Positions 7,824-14,516 of a stretch of DNA of 32,469 bases are shown here, piece by piece. Positions within the stretch are counted from its first letter, which is position 1; each line of letters starts with the position of its first letter. The position numbers were made by a program, and so were the translations under genes. This stretch comes from Paenibacillus sp. MMS18-CY102 (lineage in GTDB: Bacteria > Bacillota > Bacilli > Paenibacillales > Paenibacillaceae), in the NCBI RefSeq assembly GCF_009789195.1, contig NZ_WSTC01000045.1:1-32469 (forward strand), read 5' to 3'. Under the pieces are notes generated by a model that made no database searches, had not been told where the DNA came from, and saw nothing but the letters and a program-made list of their open reading frames with translations.

Positions 7824-7853
7824 TATCATGCGGCATAGGGTTCAAAATTATTC
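7824..7853 (-). promoter_or_regulatory. Sigma-G-type promoter of the germination operon
   Basis: On the minus strand, GAATA (7853-7849) and CATGATA (7830-7824) are separated by 18 bases. They match the forespore sigma-G pattern GHATR, 17-18 bases, CATNHTA at every defined position. Expression in the forespore is what is known for gerA-type operons. Transcription would begin near 7817, close to the start codon. Confidence 0.72.
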
Positions 7854-7923
7854 CTTTTTTCACCTGATTCCTGATCTGGGCATATGTTGAACTATTCAGC
7901 GACAGGGAAGTGACGGTGCCAGC

Positions 7924-8820
7924 ATGAAAATCAAGCCGAATGTTTTCGGATATAAGACCGATTGCGAACACATTCCTATTCATTACTTGCCGGAATATCA
8001 GCCCCAACAGCCCGGGCTCGAATATATGATGAAGCAACGGCCGGTATCAGAACCGCCGCCTTGTGATAGGAAAGGAAAATTAGAGGGAAAAGTCGCCGTT
8101 ATTACGGGAGGGGACAGCGGCATCGGCCGAGCCGTTGCATACGCCTTCGCCAAAGAAGGCGCCGATCTCGTCGTGGCCTATTACAATGAGCATGTGGATG
8201 CGAATGAAACGAAGGCGCGTGTTGAACAGCTTGGGCGCCGATGCTTGCCGATGGCGGGCGATATCGGCGATGAGGCATTCTGCCGGCAGATTGCGGAGCA
8301 AACCGTTCGTGAATTCGGAAAAATCGACATTCTGGTGAATAACGCAGCGGTCCAGTTTTATCAGCCTCATTTCGAAAACATTAGCAGCGAACAGCTGGAG
8401 CTAACGTTTCGAACCAACATATTCTCTATATTCCATTTAACCAAAGCCGTTCTGCCGCATTTGAAGCCTGGGAGCGCAATTATTAATACGACTTCCGTCT
8501 TAGGAACCGTCGGGCTAGACGTATTGATTGATTACTCCGCTACGAAGGGAGCGATCAACGCCTTTACGCGAGCGCTCGCCGCTTCCCTCATCAGCCGCGG
8601 CATCCGCGTCAACGCCGTTGCCCCTGGCGCAACATGGACACCGCTGGTACCCGCTTCATTCCCTCCGGAAGAATACGAATCGATCGGATATGACTCGCCG
8701 ATCAAGCGCAACGCCCAGCCCTTCGAGCTCGCTGGGGCCTACGTTTATTTGGCATCAGACGACGCTTCCTATGTTGTAGGAGAAATTATTAATGTAAACG
8801 GCGGACAATATTTCGCATAG
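7924..8820 (+). CDS. SDR family oxidoreductase, YhdF/YhxC-like general stress type
   Basis: This 298-residue short-chain dehydrogenase/reductase has an N-terminal extension of about 50 residues rich in proline and glutamine (PEYQPQQPGLEYMMKQRP). That extension is typical of the stress-related SDR group that includes B. subtilis YhdF, YhxC and YdaD. The cofactor motif TGGDSGIG is at 61-68, NNAA at 139-142, and the catalytic Ser191, Tyr204 and Lys208 (YSATK) are all present, so it should be active with NAD(P). Substrate unknown. The ribosome site is weak (GGGAAGTGA, 10-12 bases upstream of ATG). It is transcribed divergently from the germination operon and converges on the ThuA-like gene with a 32-base gap. 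Confidence 0.85.
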   Translation: MKIKPNVFGYKTDCEHIPIHYLPEYQPQQPGLEYMMKQRPVSEPPPCDRKGKLEGKVAVITGGDSGIGRAVAYAFAKEGADLVVAYYNEHVDANETKARVEQLGRRCLPMAGDIGDEAFCRQIAEQTVREFGKIDILVNNAAVQFYQPHFENISSEQLELTFRTNIFSIFHLTKAVLPHLKPGSAIINTTSVLGTVGLDVLIDYSATKGAINAFTRALAASLISRGIRVNAVAPGATWTPLVPASFPPEEYESIGYDSPIKRNAQPFELAGAYVYLASDDASYVVGEIINVNGGQYFA

Positions 8821-8852
8821 GAATGTGAACCGTTTGGCGTCACCTGTTTGAG

Positions 8853-9551
8853 TTAACCCTTTGCAGCCCATAGCATGCCTCTACGAATCATTTCCGTCAC
8901 TTGAGGCAGCTGTATCACATCGGGCCTATGGCCAAGCGAATTGTAGTAGATCCGGCCTGCTCCATATTGTTTCACCCATGATGCGGGCATGATGACTGGG
9001 CGCCACACTAGCGGCGGAGCAGGCCGGTCGAAGTACGTGGTCGCCAACGCAACGACCGACGGGTCAACCATCATGTAATATTGTTCGGTCGTGACGTAAA
9101 AATCTTGGATTCCTGCAACGAGCGGATTATGCGGATTTGGAAAGTGGATGCGATACATAGCTGTGTCATCACCAGGATGCGCGAGAAACTGGCCGCCGAT
9201 CATCGCTTGATATTGGATTTCGCCGCGGAAAGCGTCCGCCGAACCATGAATGCCAGCCAAGCCCGTCCCCGCAGCGACCGCTTGCAGCAAATTGTTAAGC
9301 GGTTCCGCTTCGATCTTGCCTGCCGTCCATAAAGGCACGATAAGGTCGGCCTGCATCAACTTGTTGCGGTCGTCGAAGACTTGCAGCGTATCGTAAATTT
9401 CAACGATAAAATGCTCCGATTCCAATATCTTCGCCACAATATCAGCCATTTCGCGCGGCCGATGCCCTGGATATCCGCCTTGTACGATCAACGCCCTTTT
9501 TCGTCTTGGAATCGTCACTTGCCCATCCATCCCCTTCCGTATGCGCTCCAT
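8853..9551 (-). CDS. ThuA-like domain protein (trehalose utilization / glutamine amidotransferase-like fold)
   Basis: This 232-residue protein of the ThuA family has a class I glutamine amidotransferase-like fold. It lacks that enzyme's catalytic cysteine, and the family's biochemical role is poorly defined. Landmarks are ALIVQGGYPGHRP at the first strand, PLWTAGKI, GLAGIHGSADAFR, and GGQFLAHPGD, followed by a C-terminal GAGRIYYNSLGH block that is characteristic of ThuA. Two starts are possible: ATG 9551 (TTGGTGA upstream) and ATG 9530 (an AGGGG directly abutting it). The first is reported. No sugar-uptake genes are next to it, so a link to trehalose is not supported here. Confidence 0.78.
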   Translation of the reverse strand: MERIRKGMDGQVTIPRRKRALIVQGGYPGHRPREMADIVAKILESEHFIVEIYDTLQVFDDRNKLMQADLIVPLWTAGKIEAEPLNNLLQAVAAGTGLAGIHGSADAFRGEIQYQAMIGGQFLAHPGDDTAMYRIHFPNPHNPLVAGIQDFYVTTEQYYMMVDPSVVALATTYFDRPAPPLVWRPVIMPASWVKQYGAGRIYYNSLGHRPDVIQLPQVTEMIRRGMLWAAKG

Positions 9552-9672
9552 TCACCAACATATGAGCACCGCGGCCAATTATGCCGTAAGTGGCGGTTCT
9601 GGATGCCAAGCGGCATTCACGCATTAGCTCCCGTACGAGCACTCTGGCAAAATCGATAATCATCCGCTGCAT

Positions 9673-9715
9673 AAAAAAACAGTATCGCCCGGCTGAACCC
9701 TTGGGGCGATACTGT
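9673..9715 (-). terminator. Rho-independent terminator of the 9729-10163 gene
   Basis: A perfect 12-bp stem (ACAGTATCGCCC with GGGCGATACTGT) is followed on the minus strand by seven T. It lies 14 bases after the stop codon. Confidence 0.9.
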
Positions 9716-9728
9716 CTCTTGTGATGTT

Positions 9729-10163
9729 CTAGTTAACGTGAAGCCAAGTTACATACCCTCCTGAAGGACCATAATCGCTAGACGAGTGCCCCTCCACATA
9801 CCAATGAACGGTAGCTCCTGGAGGCAGATTATTGCCGTAGATGGTATCGATACTGTTTGCACCATTATCGTTAGCATGAAGAGCTGGGTTATATGGAGGA
9901 TTAATGACAAACTGCAAGTCAAAATTTTTGTTTTGGCTCAGAACAGACACTGTAAAGTTCACGCTTTGCCCTGTCGTATTCGTCCATGTAAACCAATCAA
10001 CATCATTCGGGGCCGAAAGCGAACCTTGATAGATCTGGTCACTCGCTAACGACTGTGCGCTATAGTAATTATCTGCGAATCCAGTCGCCGCATTTGCTGA
10101 ACTTGCGAAAGAAAGAATGCTCAACGCCGCCATCGATGCCATTAAACTTTTCTTGAGTTTCAT
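9729..10163 (-). CDS. Secreted protein with a pre-peptidase C-terminal (PPC)-like domain
   Basis: This 144-residue exported protein has a signal peptide with cleavage predicted after ANA near residue 25. The mature part, about 119 residues, is one small beta-sandwich. The phrase SAPNDVDWFTWTNTTGQSVNFTVSV is typical of bacterial PPC-like domains ('D-x-D-W-[FY]-x-[FV]'), which usually hang on secreted enzymes and here stand alone. The start ATG 10163 has a very strong AGGAGG with a six-base gap. The gene is monocistronic with its own strong terminator. A role in binding wall or surface polymer is possible but not shown. Confidence 0.72.
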   Translation of the reverse strand: MKLKKSLMASMAALSILSFASSANAATGFADNYYSAQSLASDQIYQGSLSAPNDVDWFTWTNTTGQSVNFTVSVLSQNKNFDLQFVINPPYNPALHANDNGANSIDTIYGNNLPPGATVHWYVEGHSSSDYGPSGGYVTWLHVN

Positions 10164-10355
10164 AATAACCTCCTATAAAAGTAATTATATGTAACACATT
10201 TAGGATACGGCGATTCCACCACTAAGTACATAGTTCTTAAGTAACAAAAAAGGTTAAAATTTACTTTTTATGAAAAACAAAGATTACCGATCATCCACCT
10301 AATAATAGCCTCCCTGTGCTTAGCTGCTATTAATTAATCTAGGGCGGAAACAAAT

Positions 10356-10394
10356 ATCGCCGCCCTGCTTCCATTAAAGGAAGCGGGCGGCGAT
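10356..10394 (-). terminator. Rho-independent terminator of hflX
   Basis: ATCGCCGCCC pairs with GGGCGGCGAT, and the inner GCTTCC pairs with GGAAGC around ATTAAA, with one bulged base. On the minus strand it is followed by the T-rich ATTTGTTT. It lies 26 bases after the hflX stop. Confidence 0.85.
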
Positions 10395-10419
10395 TAAGCC
10401 GAGATCTATTTTAAGCAAC

Positions 10420-11697
10420 TTACACTTCAGCCACAGGCTCCACGAACAAATGCTGATATTTCTCAAAGTCTGCTTTCTTGCATTCCATCGTCAAGCGGGT
10501 TCCGTTAGGCTCGTAATCCGTTGCTATGACGTTTGCATTGGCATTGAAGTATGCGACCAAGCGGCCTTCCTCGAACGGAATGATGACCTCGCACGGCATA
10601 TAGTCTTGGAAGATCCGCTGCTTCACGAGCGTAACCAGCTCACTTAGCCCTGCCTCTTCCTTAACGGAGAGGTACACTTTATCCCCCTCCACCTGCGGGT
10701 ATTTCATTTCAGTCAAATCCGTTTTGTTATACGCATAAATCATTGGGATATGATCGGCGCCTAGCTCCTTCAGCGTCGTATTCGTCACTTGAATATGGCG
10801 CTCATATTCCTCATTAGCATAATCCACAACTTGAATCAGCAGATCCGCTTCCGTCACTTCCTCTAGCGTAGAGCGGAACGCTTTGACCAAATAATGCGGG
10901 AGCTTGCTTACGAACCCAACGGTATCGGTCAGCAGGAACGATTTGTTGTCCGGCAGCTCAATGCCGCGAACGGATGTCTCCAGCGTAGCAAAGAGCATGT
11001 CTCTGGCCAGCACTTGCTTGTTGGACTCCGGCATGTATGCCTTCAAAACCGCGTTCAATAAGCTCGACTTGCCCGCATTGGTGTAACCGACGAGACAGAC
11101 GACCGGCACGCCTGTCTTCTGCCTTTGCTTGCGCTGCACTTGGCGCTGGGCGACGAGCTTCTCCAGCTCCGTCTGCAGCGCGGAAATCCGTTCCTCGATA
11201 CGGCGGCGGTCGAGCTCCAGCTTCGTCTCGCCTGTGCCTTTGTTCTTCATGCCGGAGCCGCCGCCTTGGCGGCCGAGCGATTCGCGCAAGCCGACGAGAC
11301 GCGGTAGCATGTATTGCAGCTGCGCTACCTCAACTTGAAGCTGTGCTTCACGCGTCCGGGCGCGCTCCCCGAATATGTCGAGGATGAGAATCGTCCGGTC
11401 GATAACCTTTTTCTCCAAGGAGCTCTCTAAATTGCGAATTTGGGAAGGCGACAGCTCATCGTTGAAAATAACGGTCGATGCATCCAGCCCCTCCACTAAT
11501 GCGGATAGCTCTTGGATTTTGCCGCTGCCGATGTAGTGGGGACCGTTAACCTTCGCTGCATTCTGGGTAAGCTCTCCCACTACCTCAATGTTGCACGCAT
11601 CCGCAAGGTTGCGAAGCTCTTCCATCGAGTACGCAAAATCCGGGCGGTTCTGTAAATTAACGCCGACGATAACGGCTCTGTTGTTCACTTGTTCCAT
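10420..11697 (-). CDS. hflX: GTPase HflX, ribosome-splitting factor
   Basis: This 425-residue GTPase binds the 50S subunit and splits or rescues stalled ribosomes during heat or antibiotic stress. The N-terminal nucleotide-binding domain contains GSGKIQEL (57-64) and the coiled-coil linker is at about 158-195. The G domain has the P-loop GYTNAGKS at 204-211, DTVG at 258-261 and NKTD at 324-327, followed by a C-terminal domain. ATG 11697 has AGGAGG eight bases upstream. It is preceded by a long structured leader that ends in a terminator 40 bases before the gene, so its expression is probably set by attenuation (see the leader). Confidence 0.95.
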   Translation of the reverse strand: MEQVNNRAVIVGVNLQNRPDFAYSMEELRNLADACNIEVVGELTQNAAKVNGPHYIGSGKIQELSALVEGLDASTVIFNDELSPSQIRNLESSLEKKVIDRTILILDIFGERARTREAQLQVEVAQLQYMLPRLVGLRESLGRQGGGSGMKNKGTGETKLELDRRRIEERISALQTELEKLVAQRQVQRKQRQKTGVPVVCLVGYTNAGKSSLLNAVLKAYMPESNKQVLARDMLFATLETSVRGIELPDNKSFLLTDTVGFVSKLPHYLVKAFRSTLEEVTEADLLIQVVDYANEEYERHIQVTNTTLKELGADHIPMIYAYNKTDLTEMKYPQVEGDKVYLSVKEEAGLSELVTLVKQRIFQDYMPCEVIIPFEEGRLVAYFNANANVIATDYEPNGTRLTMECKKADFEKYQHLFVEPVAEV

Positions 11698-11736
11698 CTA
11701 TTTATTCCTCCTCTTGTTAGGGCAATTCATCAACAA

Positions 11737-11770
11737 CAAAAAACGCACGGGCGCGCTAAGGCCTGTGCGT
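11737..11770 (-). terminator. Leader terminator upstream of hflX (attenuator)
   Basis: On the minus strand, ACGCACAGGC pairs with GCCCGTGCGT (one mismatch) and is followed by TTTTTTGTTGTT. It lies between the hflX promoter and the hflX ribosome site with no gene of ordinary size before it, so transcripts from 12085 must read through it to reach hflX. Confidence 0.85.
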
Positions 11771-11887
11771 TCTTCGATACACGTATCGAATAGAGGATTT
11801 CAGAATAACGAGGTCTTGCCGGAGCGTGATGCGAATAGGCCCGCCGCCATGGCAAGCATTCGCATAAGTCACACTGTCTCCGTACAA

Positions 11888-11950
11888 TTACTCCCATAAA
11901 GATAGAACGAGAACGATATCCGTTTCGTCTCGCCGTAACCGGTCTAACAT
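11888..11950 (-). CDS. Short upstream ORF (20 codons) in the hflX leader
   Basis: The ORF starts at ATG 11950-11948, with GAGGT seven bases upstream, and ends at TAA 11890-11888. The peptide is MLDRLRRDETDIVLVLSLWE. Its start codon and ribosome site lie inside predicted helices (GTAACC/GGTTAC and GGTCT/AGACC). Its stop is about 25 bases before the predicted pseudoknot. This layout fits a leader peptide whose translation, or antibiotic-stalled translation, reshapes the RNA and decides read-through into hflX. Translation is not shown; the evidence is the ribosome site and the position. Confidence 0.5.
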   Translation of the reverse strand: MLDRLRRDETDIVLVLSLWE

Positions 11951-12091
11951 GTGGGTTACCTCTATGTGGGCAGACCTATCCTGAGTCCTCTGCACAGGGC
12001 AGAGCCTTGGCGCTGTTCCATTAGCCGCGCGAAGTTCTAACTCGGATAAAGTCTATCACACGTAACCCTCCGTTCCAATTTAAGTAAGGTC

Positions 12092-12120
12092 ATTCTAACA
12101 TGGGGTTGGTTGGAATGCAA
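12092..12120 (-). promoter_or_regulatory. Sigma-A promoter of the hflX leader
   Basis: On the minus strand, TTGCAT (12120-12115) and TAGAAT (12097-12092) are separated by 17 bases, predicting a start near 12085. It lies directly after the trpE-trpG stop codon and shows that hflX has its own transcript. Confidence 0.75.
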
Positions 12121-12124
12121 ACGG

Positions 12125-14311
12125 TTAGTTTCGTTCAATCCCATCAGGCAATTGGGCCAATACGTTATTAACCATAGCCATGCCCGCACTTCTGCCGAGC
12201 GTGAGGATCGATTCGGGATGGAATTGGACCGCTGAAATATGCAGTTCCTTATGCTCCACAGCCATCACAATATGATCCCCTTCGGTCTCCGCGGCCACTT
12301 GCAAACAATCAGGCACGAATGCTGCATAAAGCGAGTGGTATCTGCCTACCGTAAAGCTCGCCGGCAACCCCTCCCACAGCGAACATTCCGGTGTGGCATG
12401 AATAACAGCGGGTTTGCCATGCTGCGGATATGGGAGAACGCCAAGCTCGCCGCCAAAGTATTCAACGATCCCTTGAAGCCCTAAGCATACGCCGAAAATC
12501 GGCAGCCTGCGCTGTATGCATAATGCAATGGTTTGCTCCAAATCAAACTGTTCAGGCCGTCCCGGTCCCGGCGACAGCACAACAAGATCGAATGGTTCAT
12601 TCGCAGCAAGCATTTGGCGGGCAGCTGGTGAACGCAATGTTTGCACATTAGCGCCGCATTGCCGGAAATAACTCGCCAGCGTATGCACGAAAGAATCCTC
12701 ATGGTCGACTAATAGCACTTTCTTTCCTTTGCCAGCTGGCTCCACCTGTTGAACCAATCGCTGTGCTAGCCGCTTGTTTCCCCGGAGAACGCTAATCAAC
12801 GCGGCAGCTTTAACATGCGTCTCCTGCTCCTCTTCCTCGGGAATGGAATCGTAGAGCAATGTGGCGCCGACGCGAATCTCAGCGATATTATTTTTGATTT
12901 TGACCGTTCGCAGCGTGAGCCCTGTGTTCAGATCGCCATTAAACGCGTAATAGCCCACTGCGCCGCCATACCAGCCTCTCGGCGAATCCTCATGCTTCTC
13001 AATCCAAGCGACCGCCGCCCTCTTAGGTGCGCCAGTAACCGTGACCGCCCACATGTGGGTCATGAAAGCGTCCAACGCATCAAATTGCGGATCAAGCCTT
13101 CCTTCAACATGATCCACGGTATGGATAAGATGTGAATACATTTCTAACTGCCGCCTGCCGATTACCTCAACCGTGCCGGGGATACAAATCCGGGATTTAT
13201 CATTGCGGTCAACATCGGTACACATCGTAAGCTCTGCTTCTTCCTTAGGCGAATTAAGCAGCGTCCGAATTTGATCGGCGTCTTCTATAGCAGAAGCCCC
13301 CCGTTTGATCGTGCCGGAGATCGGGCAAGTCTCGACTCGGCTGCCTTCGACCCTCACGTACATTTCGGGCGAAGTCCCCACCAGATGCTCCGTCCCAAGG
13401 TTGATAATAAAGCAATAGGGGCTCGGATTCACTTCCATTAGCTGATTAAAAATATGGGAAGCCGCCTCCGTGCATGGCTCATAGAATGTGTGGGAAGGGA
13501 CGACTTCGAATAAATCGCCCACCTTAAACGCTTCGATCGCCTCGTTCACGAGCTTGGCATAGGTTCCTGCCTGAAACTTCGGGATTTCCTCAGCGTCTCG
13601 GGGCTGCAAATCACGCGCCGTCCGCTCCCCCGTTCGGGACAAGCCTTCGGTCGAGTGGTCCCCTATTTGAAAATCATAAGCAATCTTATAAGCGCATGAC
13701 ATCTGATGGTCCACCACAGTTAATTCATCTGGCAAATAGAGCACCATATCAGGCTGCTCACCGTTACGGGCATGGTTAAGCGCTATCGATTCGAATTGAA
13801 AGATCAAATCATAAGCGAATGCGCCGTATAATCCGAGATAGGTATCCTCCTGCGAATGCAAACTATCCTTGATCACCCTCATAACTGAAAATAAGGACGT
13901 CTGCTGCGTTCGTTGTTCCTCATAGACGACAGTATCGCTAACCGTGAGCTTGCCGTTCACCACGTCACCGTCTCTTGTTACCGTCGCATCCTTCATGGAT
14001 TGCAATTGAGTTTCAATATATTTCAGCAACACGATGCCACGTTCATTGAGCGCAGCAATCGTAAACCTGTTGCCGAATGACCGAATTTCGAGAGGCGGAT
14101 TAACAAATCCGATGTCCCAACGCGAATACCGGCCCGGGTATTCAAAGCGGCTTGTGAAGAGCGCACCCTTACGTTCATCGATAACTTCGAGTATCGGGGG
14201 TATCGCTTCTTGCACCTGCATGAATGTAATCGTTCGTTTAATCGTATTGCCAGAAGAAGGAGAATAGTGATGGATTTGAGGTTCGTTCGTCGAAAATAAA
14301 GGGGGGTTCAT
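12125..14311 (-). CDS. trpE(G): Fused anthranilate synthase, TrpE-TrpG (components I and II)
   Basis: This 728-residue fusion makes anthranilate from chorismate and glutamine, the first step of tryptophan synthesis. The chorismate-binding part covers about residues 1-510. Its motifs are PISGTIKRG (330-338), TMCTDVDRNDKSR near 362-374, VTVTGAPKR (423-431) and GWYGGAVGYYAFNGDLNTG near 446-464. A short linker leads to the glutamine amidotransferase part, about 530-728, with Cys609 in GVCLGLQ, His698 and Glu700 in HPES. All catalytic residues are present. The start ATG 14311 has AGGAGG seven bases upstream. The fusion is common in alpha-proteobacteria and some others but unusual for Firmicutes, where trpE and trpG are normally separate. 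No other trp genes lie nearby. Control by its leader is described separately. Confidence 0.92.
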   Translation of the reverse strand: MNPPLFSTNEPQIHHYSPSSGNTIKRTITFMQVQEAIPPILEVIDERKGALFTSRFEYPGRYSRWDIGFVNPPLEIRSFGNRFTIAALNERGIVLLKYIETQLQSMKDATVTRDGDVVNGKLTVSDTVVYEEQRTQQTSLFSVMRVIKDSLHSQEDTYLGLYGAFAYDLIFQFESIALNHARNGEQPDMVLYLPDELTVVDHQMSCAYKIAYDFQIGDHSTEGLSRTGERTARDLQPRDAEEIPKFQAGTYAKLVNEAIEAFKVGDLFEVVPSHTFYEPCTEAASHIFNQLMEVNPSPYCFIINLGTEHLVGTSPEMYVRVEGSRVETCPISGTIKRGASAIEDADQIRTLLNSPKEEAELTMCTDVDRNDKSRICIPGTVEVIGRRQLEMYSHLIHTVDHVEGRLDPQFDALDAFMTHMWAVTVTGAPKRAAVAWIEKHEDSPRGWYGGAVGYYAFNGDLNTGLTLRTVKIKNNIAEIRVGATLLYDSIPEEEEQETHVKAAALISVLRGNKRLAQRLVQQVEPAGKGKKVLLVDHEDSFVHTLASYFRQCGANVQTLRSPAARQMLAANEPFDLVVLSPGPGRPEQFDLEQTIALCIQRRLPIFGVCLGLQGIVEYFGGELGVLPYPQHGKPAVIHATPECSLWEGLPASFTVGRYHSLYAAFVPDCLQVAAETEGDHIVMAVEHKELHISAVQFHPESILTLGRSAGMAMVNNVLAQLPDGIERN

Positions 14312-14316
14312 AGGCT

Positions 14317-14338
14317 TTCCTCCTAATTGCTAGAGGAA
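14317..14338 (-). promoter_or_regulatory. Hairpin hiding the trpE(G) ribosome binding site
   Basis: In the mRNA, UUCCUCU (14338-14332) pairs with GGAGGAA (14323-14317) around an 8-base loop. This is a 7-bp stem that buries the Shine-Dalgarno sequence six bases before the start codon. It would lower translation unless opened, and it is the natural target of a regulatory RNA-binding protein upstream. Confidence 0.6.
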
Positions 14339-14390
14339 CAGGGGAAAGAACGGGATTTTGAACGCTATGGCTATACCAAAATAGACGCAA

Positions 14391-14451
14391 CTCTGCTCGG
14401 CTCCGCTCATTCTAACTTGCCTGTCTCTGCTCATCTAAGATCCATTCGCTC
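14391..14451 (-). promoter_or_regulatory. Tract of nine (G/U)AG triplets, TRAP-like binding site
   Basis: On the minus strand the triplets start at 14451 (GAG), 14437 (TAG), 14432, 14427 (GAG), 14414 (TAG), 14408, 14403, 14398 and 14393 (GAG). The last five are spaced 3, 2, 2 and 2 bases apart and the second to fourth 2 and 2. The 10-base gap between these groups contains the near-triplets CAG and AAG. TRAP (MtrB) is an 11-subunit ring that binds such triplets separated by two or three bases when charged with tryptophan. The site lies in the leader of a tryptophan gene, about 20 bases from the predicted start point, which is strong context. Confidence 0.65.
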
Positions 14452-14476
14452 CCGAATGCATCTTTTTTCCAGACCC

Positions 14477-14505
14477 ACTCTAGCACTGCTTCACGAAATT
14501 GTCAA
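14477..14505 (-). promoter_or_regulatory. Sigma-A promoter of trpE(G)
   Basis: On the minus strand, a perfect TTGACA (14505-14500) and TAGAGT (14482-14477) are separated by 17 bases. The predicted start near 14470 gives a leader of about 160 nt that holds the (G/U)AG tract and the ribosome-site hairpin. No terminator is visible in the leader. Confidence 0.8.
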
Positions 14506-14516
14506 TGATATGAAGA

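Larger units (their letters stand above)
11737..12085 (-). ncRNA. Structured 5' leader of hflX, probable attenuator RNA
   Basis: About 350 nt lie between the promoter and the terminator. Visible helices are as follows. GGTCT (11977-11973 region) pairs with AGACC around the start of a short ORF. CTCTGC pairs with GCAGAG. An H-type pseudoknot is predicted, with stem 1 arms 11865-11858 and 11836-11829 (ATGCGAAT/ATTCGCAT) and stem 2 arms 11856-11851 and 11820-11815 (CTTGCC/GGCAAG). TTCGATA and TATCGAA form a hairpin just before the terminator. CCTGTGC, near 11999-11993, is complementary to GCACAGG in the 5' arm of the terminator and could act as an antiterminator. It does not match T-box, M-box, lysine, ydaO or other riboswitch classes that I know. 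Confidence 0.6.

Noticed and set aside
7885-7910. Sigma-B-like promoter (GTTGAA, 13 bases, GGGAAG) before the SDR gene at 7924.
   Set aside because: The -10 would double as the ribosome site and leave a leader of only about ten bases, and sigma-B is not expected in this family. The likeness is noted only because homologues are stress genes in B. subtilis.
9442-9672. Minus-strand frame of 76 codons overlapping the start of the ThuA-like gene.
   Set aside because: Some of it reads like protein (ATYGIIGRGAHMLVNG), but there is no ribosome site, it starts in the T-run of a terminator, and it overlaps another gene out of frame by about 110 bases.
12048-12070. A start-stop minimal ORF (GTG TGA) behind ACGGAGGG at the beginning of the hflX leader.
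   Set aside because: The ribosome-site match is good, but the spacing is short and a two-codon ORF cannot be told from chance without homologues.
11737-12085. A known riboswitch or housekeeping RNA (T-box, M-box, lysine, RNase P, tmRNA, 6S) in front of hflX.
   Set aside because: None of the conserved blocks of these families was found; the elements present are a short ORF, interlocking stems and a terminator.
14312-14470. A transcription terminator in the trpE(G) leader, as in the Bacillus trp operon.
   Set aside because: No GC-rich hairpin with a following T-run is present; the only strong structure is the hairpin over the ribosome site.
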